A stretch of DNA of 64,000 nucleotides from Nocardia panacis (GTDB lineage: Bacteria; Actinomycetota; Actinomycetes; Mycobacteriales; Mycobacteriaceae). Under the pieces are notes generated by a model. It saw only the letters and a program-made list of their open reading frames with translations. It did not search any database and was not told the DNA's origin. Positions 49,108 through 57,255 of the stretch are shown piece by piece. The stretch is taken from contig NZ_QZFU01000035.1 of NCBI RefSeq assembly GCF_003598715.1, positions 1-64,000 on the forward strand. Direction: 5' to 3'. The first letter of the stretch is position 1, and each line of letters begins with the position of its first letter. The translations under genes were made by a program, and so were the position numbers.

Positions 49108-49980
49108 GTGACAACGACAGCGGAACTCACCCATGCGGCCACCTCGCGCTACGCGCAGGTCCGGCCCGACCTGAGACTGCACTACCACGAGGCGGGTGCG
49201 GGTCCGACCATCGTGCTGCTGCACGGCGGCGGACCCGGCGCCTCCGCCTGGTCCAACTTCGGCCGCAATATCGCGGTGCTGGCCAAGCACTTTCGGGTCC
49301 TCGCCGTGGATCAACCCGGCTTCGGACTCTCCGACAAACCCCTCGACCATCCCCAATACTTCGCGCACAGCGCGGCGGCGCTGAAAGACCTGCTCGACAC
49401 GCTCGGCGTCACCGAACGGGTCCACCTGCTCGGCAATTCGCTCGGCGGCGGCGCCGCGGTGCGGTTCGCGCTCGACTTTCCCGAGCGGGCAGGCAAATTG
49501 GTGCTGATGGGGCCGGGCGGGTTGAGCCTCAATGTGTTCGCCGCCGACCCCACCGAGGGTGTGCGCAAACTCGCGGCCTTCAACGCCGAGCCCACCAGGG
49601 CCAATATGGAGGCGTTCCTGCGCATCATGGTCTTCGACCAGTCGCTGATCACCCCGGAGTTGATCGAGGAGCGCTTCGCCCTGGCGAGCACACCGGAATC
49701 GCTCGCCGCCGCGAGGGCGATGGGAAAGTCCTTCTCCGGAGCGGATTTCGAACTCGGGATGCTCTGGCGCGACGCCTACAGGCTGCGTCAGCCCGTGCTG
49801 CTGATCTGGGGTCGAGAGGACAGGGTCAACCCGCTCGACGGCGCGATCATCGCCACCAAGGTGATCCCGCGCGCCCAGCTGCACGTGTTCGGCGGATGCG
49901 GACACTGGGCGCAGGTCGAGCGGTTCGACGAATTCAACCGGCTCGCACTCGATTTCCTGTCGACCGGCAAGGGGAAATGA
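49108..49980 (+). CDS. hsaD: HsaD, 4,9-DSHA meta-cleavage product hydrolase
   Basis: From GTG 49108 the protein has 290 residues, near the 291 of M. tuberculosis HsaD. The catalytic triad is Ser111 (GNSLGGG), Asp238 (WGREDRVNP) and His266 (GGCGHWAQ), with the oxyanion HGGGPGASAWSNF loop. It hydrolyses the C-C bond of the ring-cleavage product to give HIP (9,17-dioxo-1,2,3,4,10,19-hexanorandrostan-5-oic acid) and a dienoate. The stop overlaps hsaC by ATGA. The frame open to 48763 lies in hsaA and is excluded. Confidence 0.95.
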   Translation: MTTTAELTHAATSRYAQVRPDLRLHYHEAGAGPTIVLLHGGGPGASAWSNFGRNIAVLAKHFRVLAVDQPGFGLSDKPLDHPQYFAHSAAALKDLLDTLGVTERVHLLGNSLGGGAAVRFALDFPERAGKLVLMGPGGLSLNVFAADPTEGVRKLAAFNAEPTRANMEAFLRIMVFDQSLITPELIEERFALASTPESLAAARAMGKSFSGADFELGMLWRDAYRLRQPVLLIWGREDRVNPLDGAIIATKVIPRAQLHVFGGCGHWAQVERFDEFNRLALDFLSTGKGK

Positions 49981-50885
49981 TGGGTATTCGTTCGCTCGGC
50001 TACCTGCGCATCGAGGCCACCGATATGGCGGCCTGGCGCGAATACGGGCTCAAAGTACTGGGATTGGTCGAGGGCAAGGGCGCCGACCCCGACGCCCTCT
50101 ATCTGCGGATGGACGAATTCCCGGCGCGGCTGGTGATCGAGCCCGGCGAGCAGGACCGGTTGCGGGTCTCCGGGTGGGAGACTGCCAACGCCGGTGAACT
50201 GCAGGATATTCGGGATCGATTGGCGGGGGCGGGGGTGCCGTTCAAGGAGGGGACGGCGCAGGAGAACGCGGATCGGTGCGTCGACGAGCTGATCGTCTTC
50301 GAGGATCCCTCCGGCAACACCCTCGAGGCGTTTCACGGTGTCGCGCTGCAACATCGGCGGCTGGTGACGCCCTACGGGCAGCGGTTCGTCACCGAGGAGC
50401 AGGGGCTCGGACACGTCGTGCTCAGCACCAAGGACGACAAGGCGGCCCTCGAGTTCTACCGGGATGTGCTCGGCTTCCGGCTGCGCGACTCCATGCGGCT
50501 GCCACCGCAGATGGTCGGCCGCCCCGCCGACGGCGAACCGGCCTGGTTGCGCTTCTTCGGCTGCAACCCGCGCCACCATTCGCTGGCCTTCCTGCCCATG
50601 CCGACGCCGAGCGGCATCGTGCACCTCATGCTGGAGGTGGCCGAGGCCGATGATGTGGGGCTGTGCCTGGATCGCGCGCTGCGCCGCAAGGTGCCCATGT
50701 CGGCGACCCTCGGGCGGCACGTCAACGACAAGATGCTCTCGTTCTACATGAAGACCCCCGGCGGATTCGATATCGAATTCGGTTGTGAGGGTTTGGAAGT
50801 CGACGACACCGACTGGATCGCGCGCGAGTCGACCGCGGTGAGCCTGTGGGGTCACGACTTCACCGTCGGACAGCGGCCACGATGA
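49977..50885 (+). CDS. hsaC: HsaC, extradiol catechol dioxygenase
   Basis: A 302-residue type I extradiol dioxygenase. The iron ligands are His146 (GLGHVVLS), His216 (GIVHLMLE) and Glu267 (GFDIEFGC), preceded by the usual N-terminal non-catalytic VOC repeat. It cleaves ring A of 3,4-DHSA to 4,9-DSHA. Two consecutive ATG codons (49977, 49980) are possible starts. It is coupled to hsaD upstream and hsaB downstream by four-base overlaps. Confidence 0.95.
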   Translation: MMGIRSLGYLRIEATDMAAWREYGLKVLGLVEGKGADPDALYLRMDEFPARLVIEPGEQDRLRVSGWETANAGELQDIRDRLAGAGVPFKEGTAQENADRCVDELIVFEDPSGNTLEAFHGVALQHRRLVTPYGQRFVTEEQGLGHVVLSTKDDKAALEFYRDVLGFRLRDSMRLPPQMVGRPADGEPAWLRFFGCNPRHHSLAFLPMPTPSGIVHLMLEVAEADDVGLCLDRALRRKVPMSATLGRHVNDKMLSFYMKTPGGFDIEFGCEGLEVDDTDWIARESTAVSLWGHDFTVGQRPR

Positions 50886-51484
50886 AGGACGGGGCGGTGC
50901 ACGAAAAGCCCACGCAAGCTTCCTATCCCGAGATCGACGCGCGCGCGTTCCGCGATGTGCTCGGTCAGTTCTGCACCGGCATCACGGTGATAACCACGTT
51001 CACCGCGACGGGCGCGCCGATCGGCTTCGCCTGCCAATCCTTCGCCGCCCTGTCCCTGGATCCGCCGCTGATCCTGTTCTGCCCCACCAAGACCTCCCGT
51101 TCCTGGTCGGCCATCGAAGAGTCGGGCCGCTTCTGCGTCAATATCCTCGCCGAGGAACAGCGCGACCTGTGCGCCCGCTTCGGTTCCCGCGAACCCGACA
51201 AATTCGCCGAAACCCCGTGGCACACTTCAGATCTGGCCCTCCCCGTTCTCGACGACACCCTCGCCGCCATCGAATGCGAGGTGGCGCGGGTCCTCGACGG
51301 CGGCGACCACCACATAGTTCTAGGCCGCGTCCTGTCCCTGACCGAACCCACCCCCACCAGCCGCCCCCTCCTGTTCTACAAGGGCCAATACACCGCCATA
51401 GAACCGGAGAAAACCACCCCGGCCCCCTGGCGCGCCGACCTCGACCACTTCCTCACCACAACCACCCTCGACACCTGGCTGTGA
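50882..51484 (+). CDS. hsaB: HsaB, flavin reductase partner of HsaA
   Basis: From ATG 50882 the protein has 200 residues. The flavin reductase-like domain begins at DARAFRDVLGQFCTGITVIT and includes GFACQSFAALSLDPPLILFCP and the late DGGDHHIVLGRV. It reduces FMN or FAD with NADH for HsaA. It is the last hsa gene. The convergent vapC ends four bases beyond its stop, with no room for a terminator. Confidence 0.94.
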   Translation: MKDGAVHEKPTQASYPEIDARAFRDVLGQFCTGITVITTFTATGAPIGFACQSFAALSLDPPLILFCPTKTSRSWSAIEESGRFCVNILAEEQRDLCARFGSREPDKFAETPWHTSDLALPVLDDTLAAIECEVARVLDGGDHHIVLGRVLSLTEPTPTSRPLLFYKGQYTAIEPEKTTPAPWRADLDHFLTTTTLDTWL

Positions 51485-51488
51485 CCCG

Positions 51489-51899
51489 TCAGGATCCCAT
51501 CCACTGATGCGGCTGCCCGGTCACGCCGACGACGCAGTCGAAGTCGTGATCGCGATGCAGCAGGGTCAGGCCTCGCAGTTCGGCTGTGGCGGCCACCACC
51601 AAGTCGACCGGGCCTGCGCTGCGGTGTTCGCCACGCTTGGTGAGCGCCTCCTGGACCTCCCGCGCACGGTCGAAGGCGCGATCGTCGACCGGCTCCCAGC
51701 CGAAGAGAGTTCGCATTTGCTCGTTGATCAACTGCCGATCCGCGTGCGAGCGTGCGCTGTAGCCGAATTCCAGTTCGGTGATCGGACATACGGCGATAAG
51801 TCCGGCGACTGCGGCGGCTTGCCATGCCTCGGCGTGCGCATGCTGCCGCAGCAGGGGCGACAGCGCGCTCGTATCGATGAGAAACTGAGCGGCGCTCAC
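51489..51899 (-). CDS. vapC: VapC-type PIN-domain toxin
   Basis: A 136-residue PIN ribonuclease with Asp9 (FLIDTSALSPLL), Glu in CPITELEFGYSAR, and the late acidic residues in GPVDLVVAATAELRG and LLHRDHDFDCV. The start (GTG) overlaps the antitoxin stop by GTGA. The protein looks complete. It lies convergent to hsaB with a four-base gap, indicating the module was fitted tightly between the hsa operon and the response regulator gene. Confidence 0.88.
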   Translation of the reverse strand: MSAAQFLIDTSALSPLLRQHAHAEAWQAAAVAGLIAVCPITELEFGYSARSHADRQLINEQMRTLFGWEPVDDRAFDRAREVQEALTKRGEHRSAGPVDLVVAATAELRGLTLLHRDHDFDCVVGVTGQPHQWMGS

Positions 51900-52111
51900 C
51901 GCCGATAGTTCCGCTTCTCGTCGAGAATTGCCAAGTCGAGGGCACCCTCTGCGACTGCTTGCTGGAGTCGGGTCAATGCCATGGCGCGCCGTCGATTTTC
52001 CAGCACCTCTCGCAGCGCTGCGTTCACCGTGTCCTTCTTTGTCGCTGTCCCAAGGGTTTTGGAGACATCGGACATCAGTTGGTCATCGAGGTCGATTACG
52101 GTTCTGGTCAT
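51896..52111 (-). CDS. vapB: VapB-type ribbon-helix-helix antitoxin
   Basis: A 71-residue protein. MTRTVIDLDDQLMSDVSKTLG then TKKDTVNAALREVLE is the ribbon-helix-helix motif of the VapB (MazE/VapB-RHH) family. The C-terminal half (LQQAVAEGALDLAILDEKRNY) should neutralise the toxin. ATG 52111 follows a GGGAGG-like site. Upstream are two TGATATC direct repeats, 21 bp apart, a likely autoregulatory operator. Confidence 0.9.
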   Translation of the reverse strand: MTRTVIDLDDQLMSDVSKTLGTATKKDTVNAALREVLENRRRAMALTRLQQAVAEGALDLAILDEKRNYRR

Positions 52112-52123
52112 AGCACCCTCCCT

Positions 52124-52151
52124 TGATATCTAATACTGCATCAATGATATC
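52124..52151. promoter_or_regulatory. TGATATC direct repeats upstream of vapBC, probable VapB operator
   Basis: TGATATC occurs at 52124-52130 and 52145-52151, start-to-start 21 bp (two helical turns), in an AT-rich patch 13 bp upstream of vapB. Each half contains the palindrome GATATC. Confidence 0.6.
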
Positions 52152-52209
52152 ACCGGAGATATATTGCTGTGCGGACAGCTTCGTGGGCGGCGCCCACTAG
52201 GCTGCGGGG

Positions 52210-52854
52210 ATGCGTGTGGTGCTGGCGGAGGACTCGCTGCTGTTGCGGGAGGGGCTGGTTCGGCTGCTGGAGGAGGCGGGGGCCGACGTGGTCGCCGCGG
52301 TGGGGGATGGGGAGGAGTTGGTGCGGGCGGTGGTGGCGCATCGGCCGGAGGTGGCGATCACGGATGTGCGGATGCCGCCGTCGTTTCGGGCCGAGGGGTT
52401 GCGGGCGGCGTTGCAGGCGCGCCGGCTGGTGCCGGGGACGGCGGTGCTGGTGCTGTCACAGTATGTGGAGCAGTCCTACGCCTCGGATCTGCTGGCGGAG
52501 GCCGGGGTCGGGGGTGTGGGTTACCTGTTGAAGGACCGCATCTCCAAGCTGGAGGATCTATCGGATGCGCTGCATCGGGTGGCGCAGGGGGCGACGGTGC
52601 TCGATCCCGAGGTGGTGGCCGGATTGTTCGCGCGGCGGGCGCGGAGCCCGCTGGATGAATTGACCCCGCGCGAGCGGGAGGTGCTCGGACTCATGGCCGA
52701 GGGCCGCACGAACGCGGCCATCGCCAAACGCCTCGCGGTCACCGGTGGCGCGGTGGAGAAGCGTGTGTCCTCGATCTTCGCGAAACTCGGCCTGCCGCCC
52801 TCGACGGATGACCATCGCCGGGTCCTGGCCGTGGTCGCCTGGCTCAGTTCCTAG
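52210..52854 (+). CDS. LuxR-family response regulator
   Basis: A 214-residue regulator with a receiver domain (Asp52 in VAITDVRMPPSFR, Lys in GYLLKDRISK) and a LuxR-type helix-turn-helix (LTPREREVLGLMAEGRTNAAIAKRL). The VRMPPSFRAEGLRAAL variant is the one I associate with partners of putative-sensor HisKA_3 kinases, such as that at 44816-46084. No kinase is adjacent. Its stop codon overlaps the convergent DUF427 stop in a CTAG (52851-52854). Target genes are unknown. Confidence 0.87.
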   Translation: MRVVLAEDSLLLREGLVRLLEEAGADVVAAVGDGEELVRAVVAHRPEVAITDVRMPPSFRAEGLRAALQARRLVPGTAVLVLSQYVEQSYASDLLAEAGVGGVGYLLKDRISKLEDLSDALHRVAQGATVLDPEVVAGLFARRARSPLDELTPREREVLGLMAEGRTNAAIAKRLAVTGGAVEKRVSSIFAKLGLPPSTDDHRRVLAVVAWLSS

Positions 52855-53603
52855 CTGAACAGGGTGCGGGGTCGGTCCTGAAGTTCGCCGTCGAGATAAA
52901 TATCGACCTTCTCGTTGTAGAACGCGACCAGGCCCGCGATTTTCTCGCTCTCGGGCAGCGGGGTGCGATAGCCCCAGACGATATCGCGGTGTTCGGTCTC
53001 GCCGATGCGGACGGACCAGTACTCGGCGGTGCCCTTGTAGGGGCAGGCGGTGTGGGTGTCGCTGGGGCAGAGCAGGTCTTGGCGGACATCGGTGCGGGGC
53101 AGGTAGTAGCGCGGTGGCAGCCCGGTTTCGAAGAGGATGCGCGGGTTGTGCGAATCGGCGACGGTGACGCCGTCGATCTCCACCCGCACATGCCGGGAGC
53201 TGCCGAGGATGTCGACCCTCGTGTACGGGTCGCGCGGGTGGACGTAGATGGGCTCGTCCTCCTCGAACCATTCGTCCATGCGCGGGAATTCCAGCCGGAC
53301 CAGCTCATTCAATTGGGGGAGCGGCGAATCGAGGTAGCGCACCGCCGCGCCCGCGGCGGTGATGCCGTCGGCCGCCACGTCGTAGACCGTCGCCTCGCCG
53401 CGGCTGGGCGAATGCTGGGTGGCGCCGGTGGGGATGAGTTCGGCGCGGATATCCGCGACGGGCAGGTAGTAGGTGGGGTAGTGCGGGCTCTCCCACACCA
53501 GAACCGGCCGCACCGAATCGGCCACCAGTCGTCCGCCGAGGTAGGCCCGTACGCGCTTGTGACTCGTCTCGACTTTGACGAGTCCCCGCTTGGGTTCGGT
53601 CAT
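52851..53603 (-). CDS. Tandem DUF427 protein
   Basis: From ATG 53603 the protein has 250 residues containing two DUF427 repeats. The first is about residues 10-95 (RAYLGGRLVADSVRPVLVWE, YYLPVADI). The second is about 125-245 (VRVEIDGVTVADSHNPRILFE, RYYLPRTDV, CPYKGTAEYWSV, VAFYNEKVDIYLDG). DUF427 proteins are small beta-rich proteins of unknown function, often found in pairs. The open frame to 53891 runs into the marR gene on the same strand in another frame and is not used. The stop shares CTAG with the convergent regulator. Confidence 0.8.
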   Translation of the reverse strand: MTEPKRGLVKVETSHKRVRAYLGGRLVADSVRPVLVWESPHYPTYYLPVADIRAELIPTGATQHSPSRGEATVYDVAADGITAAGAAVRYLDSPLPQLNELVRLEFPRMDEWFEEDEPIYVHPRDPYTRVDILGSSRHVRVEIDGVTVADSHNPRILFETGLPPRYYLPRTDVRQDLLCPSDTHTACPYKGTAEYWSVRIGETEHRDIVWGYRTPLPESEKIAGLVAFYNEKVDIYLDGELQDRPRTLFS

Positions 53604-53629
53604 ACCGCCCGAGGGTACTCCGGCCCTGT

Positions 53630-54076
53630 CTAGTGCCGCCCAGCCGTTTTCAAGGCGTCGAGCAGTTCGCTGAGTTCCGCGTCGAGCCGGGCCAACCGCT
53701 GCGGGTCGAATCCGGACAGGCGGGAGATGATGGCCGCGCCGAAGGCCCGGCGCGCCGATTCGAGGCGGGCACGCCCGGCCGGGGTGAGTTCGACGAGGAC
53801 CGCGCGCGAATCCTGCGGGTCGCCGCGCCGGGTGGCGTATCCGTCCGCGACCAGCCTGCCGATCAGCGTCGTTGCCGCCGGCTGTGAGCATCGGTCTATT
53901 CGGGCGAATTCGCTGACCCGCACCGCGCCGTGCTCGTCGAGCACGGCCAGCGCCCGCATGATCGCGCGCGGTAGTTCCTCGCCGCTGATCACCCCGGCCA
54001 ACCGGGTGAGCCGACCTGCGGTGACTAGGAGATTGACCACGCTGTCGTCCGCTGTGGTCACCTGAGTGGGCTGCAC
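53630..54076 (-). CDS. MarR-family transcriptional regulator
   Basis: A 148-residue winged-helix regulator. The recognition region is CSQPAATTLIGRLVADGYATRR with the wing DPQDSRAVLVELTPAGR. It starts at GTG 54076, just beyond an AT-rich patch that also separates it from the end of fadE33. The DUF427 gene lies 26 bp downstream on the same strand and may be co-transcribed. The ligand is unknown. Its place next to the KstR2-type block is suggestive but not proof of a steroid role. Confidence 0.85.
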   Translation of the reverse strand: MQPTQVTTADDSVVNLLVTAGRLTRLAGVISGEELPRAIMRALAVLDEHGAVRVSEFARIDRCSQPAATTLIGRLVADGYATRRGDPQDSRAVLVELTPAGRARLESARRAFGAAIISRLSGFDPQRLARLDAELSELLDALKTAGRH

Positions 54077-54095
54077 CCCGTCATTATTACATAAG

Positions 54096-55130
54096 CTAAC
54101 TATCTAAAGCGGGGCGGCGGGCCGGTCCGAAGAGTTGCGCGTCGCCGTGGGCGCGCTTGAAGAACAGGTGCGCGTCGTGCTCCCAGGTGATCGCGATACC
54201 GCCGTGCAACTGGATGGTCTCGGCGGCGATGGCGCTGAACGCCTCGGAGCACTGTACCCGAGCCACCCACGCATCCTCGGCCGCGCTCGTGGCGGCCTCG
54301 GCCACCGCGGCGCTCGCCAGCGCGGCGGCGGACTTGGCCGACTCCAGCAGCACGTACATATCGGCCATGCGATGTTTGAGCGCCTGGAACCCACCGATGG
54401 GACGTCCGAACTGCACCCGTGATTTCGTGTAGTCGACCGTCAGCTCCAGGCACCGCTCGGCCGCGCCGACCTGCTCGGCGGCGACCGCGGCCCAGGCGAT
54501 CTCGCGCAATCGGACGCGATCGCCCGCGCCGAGCGGCGTGGCTCGCACCGCGGCGAACTCGATTTCGGCGAGTCGGCGCGTGGGATCCATGGTGGGTACC
54601 CGGCGGCGCGTCACACCGGACGCGGTCGCCTCGACCTCGAACCAGCCCGATTCGGTGAGCACCACCAAGGTGTCGGCCGAGGCACCGTCCAGGACGTAAT
54701 GTGCGGTGCCGGTGAGTGTTTCGCCATCGGCATGGACTCCACACCTATCCCATCCGGCGGGTCCGGCCCAGCAGACCGCGATCGTGCGCGTACCTTCGGC
54801 GACGCCGGGAAGCAGTCGCGCGCAGGCGGATTCGTCACCCGCCAGCAGTACGGCCTGCGCGCCGAGCACGGCCGAGCCGAGCATGGGCACACCGGCGAGG
54901 GTGCGCCCGAGTTCCCGCACCACCATGAGTGATTCGACCAGTCCGGCCCCGAAACCGCCGTACGCCTCCGGGATGGCCAGCGCGCCGACTCCGGCCTGCT
55001 CGCACAGCAGTCGCCACAGCGTCCGGTCATAGCCCGATTCGGTGTCCAGCGCGGCGCGCACCGCGTCCCGGCCCGCGTGCTTGTTCAGCAGCGCGCGCAC
55101 CGAATCGGTGAACTCCGCCAGTTCGCTCAT
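54096..55130 (-). CDS. fadE33: FadE33-like acyl-CoA dehydrogenase subunit (HIP degradation)
   Basis: A 344-residue acyl-CoA dehydrogenase subunit. It contains CRLELTVDYTKSR-like RCLELTVDYTKSRVQFG, RPIGGFQALKHRMADMYVLL and the C-terminal TIQLHGGIAITWEHDAHLFFKRA. Its place as the last of fadD3-ech-fadE31-fadE32-fadE33 gives the name. In M. tuberculosis FadE33 and FadE32 each pair with FadE31 to form heterotetramers acting on intermediates of HIP breakdown. The start overlaps the fadE32 stop by ATGA. Which of fadE32/33 it is rests on order. Confidence 0.82.
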   Translation of the reverse strand: MSELAEFTDSVRALLNKHAGRDAVRAALDTESGYDRTLWRLLCEQAGVGALAIPEAYGGFGAGLVESLMVVRELGRTLAGVPMLGSAVLGAQAVLLAGDESACARLLPGVAEGTRTIAVCWAGPAGWDRCGVHADGETLTGTAHYVLDGASADTLVVLTESGWFEVEATASGVTRRRVPTMDPTRRLAEIEFAAVRATPLGAGDRVRLREIAWAAVAAEQVGAAERCLELTVDYTKSRVQFGRPIGGFQALKHRMADMYVLLESAKSAAALASAAVAEAATSAAEDAWVARVQCSEAFSAIAAETIQLHGGIAITWEHDAHLFFKRAHGDAQLFGPARRPALDS

Positions 55131-56116
55131 CGCGCATCCACCTCCGCACGCAGTGCCCGCGCGATCCGCGCCCGATGCGAATCCGCTGTGCCCCAGGCGG
55201 ATCGGAGTGCGGTGACCCTGGTGAGCAGCAGCGACAGATCGTATTCGGCGGTGTAGCCGATGGCCCCGTGCACCTGCAAGGCCGTGCGGGCCGCGCGATG
55301 GGCGGCCCGGCCGCAGGCCAGCGCGGCGGCCGACACATCGCGTGCGCCCGTCGGGGTGCGCAGGGTGAGTGCCGCGCGCAGCAACAGTGGTTCGGCCAGT
55401 TCCAGACCGATGAGCACGGCGGCGACCTGCTGTTTGACCGCCTGGTACTCGCCGATGGGATGACCATACTGGCTGCGCTGCTTGGCATAGGCGGTGGTGG
55501 CGTCGAGCAGCGCCCGACCCGCGCCGAGCAGTTGGGCCGCGCAGGCCAGCGCGCCCGCGTCGAAGGCTGCCGCGATGGCCGCGTCCACGTCGGCGGCGAT
55601 GACCTCGTCCGGCGTCACCGTGCTGAGCCTGCGTGCCGGGTCCACCGAGCGAACCAGTCCGGTGCGGTGGCCGAAACAGACGCGCCCGTCGGCGGCCAGC
55701 AGGACCACTTCGGCATTGTCGGCGTCGAGGGCGGTCGCGCCGAGCGCGAGGGTGGCGAGCCGGTCGCCCGAGGCGAGATCGGGCAGCAGCTCACCCGCCG
55801 GTGTGTCGTCCGGAAGTGCTTGCAGCAGTGTGGGTATGGCGACGGCTGATTCGATCAGCGGGCCGGGTGCGGCGGCGCGGCCGAGTTCGAGGAAGGCCAC
55901 CACCATATCGAGCGGTTCGGCGCCCGCCCCGCCGTGCCGCTCCTCGACCAGTAGGCCGAGCACCCCTGCTGCGGCCAATTGCCGATGCAGCGCGCGTCCC
56001 TTTCTGGGATCGCCCGCGCCCCAGGCTCGCACGGCCTCGGCGGTATGTCCCGACTCCAGGATTTTGCGCACACCCGCGCCGAAATCGAGCTGTTCGGGTT
56101 CGAGCGCGAACCTCAT
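55127..56116 (-). CDS. fadE32: FadE32-like acyl-CoA dehydrogenase subunit (HIP degradation)
   Basis: A 329-residue acyl-CoA dehydrogenase-like subunit (MRFALEPEQLDFGAGVRKIL at the start, TALQVHGAIGYTAEYDLSLLLTRV near the end). The middle is divergent and the catalytic Glu region is not clear, as expected for the helper subunit of a FadE heterotetramer. It overlaps fadE31 and fadE33 by four bases on each side, which suggests stoichiometric production. The name follows gene order (Rv3563). Confidence 0.82.
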   Translation of the reverse strand: MRFALEPEQLDFGAGVRKILESGHTAEAVRAWGAGDPRKGRALHRQLAAAGVLGLLVEERHGGAGAEPLDMVVAFLELGRAAAPGPLIESAVAIPTLLQALPDDTPAGELLPDLASGDRLATLALGATALDADNAEVVLLAADGRVCFGHRTGLVRSVDPARRLSTVTPDEVIAADVDAAIAAAFDAGALACAAQLLGAGRALLDATTAYAKQRSQYGHPIGEYQAVKQQVAAVLIGLELAEPLLLRAALTLRTPTGARDVSAAALACGRAAHRAARTALQVHGAIGYTAEYDLSLLLTRVTALRSAWGTADSHRARIARALRAEVDAR

Positions 56117-57255
56117 CGTCTGCTCCCTCGCGGTAGTCCGAGCAGCCGCTCGGCGATGATATTGCGCTGAATCTCATTGGTGCCCGCGTAGATCGGCCCG
56201 GCCAAGGAGAAAAGGTATCCCTCGGTCCACGGCCCGGACCGTTCGGCGGACGCGCCGAGGATGGCCAATGCCGACTCGTGCATGGCGATATCCAGTTCCG
56301 ACCAGAACACTTTGGTGATCGAGGATTCCGTGCCGAGTTTGCCGCCCTCGGCCAAACGGGTCACCGTGGCGAGGGTGTGCAGCCGGTACGCTTCGCTGTC
56401 CACCCAGGCGTCCACCACCGCGTCGCGCTGGCCGGTGTCCTCCGGATCGCCTGCCGTCAGCCACAATTCGCGCAGTCGATGGGCGGTGGCGCTGAACCGG
56501 CCCGGACTGCGCAGCGACAAACCGCGCTCATTGCTCGAGGTGCTCATGGCCACCCGCCAGCCGTCACCGGGCGCGCCGATCACGTCGCGATCCGGGACGA
56601 AGACCTCGTCGAGGAAGATCTCGGCGAAGCCGGGTTCGCCGTCCAACTGCGGGATCGGTCGCACCACGACGCCGTCGGCCGACAGCGGGAACATGACGTA
56701 GGTGAGTCCGCGATGCCGTTCGGCTCGCGGATCGCTGCGGAACAGTCCGAAGGCCCAGTCCGCGTAGACCGCGCGCGAACTCCAGATCTTCGCTCCGCTG
56801 AGCAGCCATCCGCCGGTGGTGCGCCGGGCGGTCGAGCGGATGGCGGCCAGATCGCTGCCCGCCTCGGGTTCGGACCAGGCCTGTGCCCAGATATCGTCCG
56901 CGCGCGCCATGCGGGGCATGATCCGATCCAACTGCTCGGGCGTCCCGTGTTCGAAAAGCGTTGGGGCGAGCAGGAATATCCCGTTCTGCCCGACGCGTCC
57001 CGGCGCGCCCGCCGCGTAGTACTCCTGCTCGAAGAGCACCCAGTGCAGCAGTGAGGCCTCCCTGCCGCCGTATGCGCGCGGCCACGACACCACCGACAGT
57101 CGCGCCTCGGCGAGGGTGCGTTCCCAGGCGCGATGCGCCTCGAACCCGGCCGCGGTATCCATCGAGGGCAGTGGTGCGGCGGGTTTGTTGGCGGCGAGGA
57201 AATCGCGCACCTCGCGCTGGAAGTCCAGGCTCGCCTGGTCGAAATCGAGGTCCAC
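56113..57255 (-). CDS. fadE31: FadE31-like acyl-CoA dehydrogenase (HIP degradation)
   Basis: A 380-residue, full-length acyl-CoA dehydrogenase: AQAWSEPEAGSDLAAIRST near residue 140, WLLSGAKIWSSRAVYADW, a catalytic-region STSSNERGLSLRSPG, and the end AGTNEIQRNIIAERLLGLPRG. It is the catalytic partner for the two smaller FadE proteins. GTG 57255 directly abuts the stop of the enoyl-CoA hydratase gene. It corresponds to Rv3562 in order and length. Confidence 0.85.
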   Translation of the reverse strand: MDLDFDQASLDFQREVRDFLAANKPAAPLPSMDTAAGFEAHRAWERTLAEARLSVVSWPRAYGGREASLLHWVLFEQEYYAAGAPGRVGQNGIFLLAPTLFEHGTPEQLDRIMPRMARADDIWAQAWSEPEAGSDLAAIRSTARRTTGGWLLSGAKIWSSRAVYADWAFGLFRSDPRAERHRGLTYVMFPLSADGVVVRPIPQLDGEPGFAEIFLDEVFVPDRDVIGAPGDGWRVAMSTSSNERGLSLRSPGRFSATAHRLRELWLTAGDPEDTGQRDAVVDAWVDSEAYRLHTLATVTRLAEGGKLGTESSITKVFWSELDIAMHESALAILGASAERSGPWTEGYLFSLAGPIYAGTNEIQRNIIAERLLGLPRGSRR

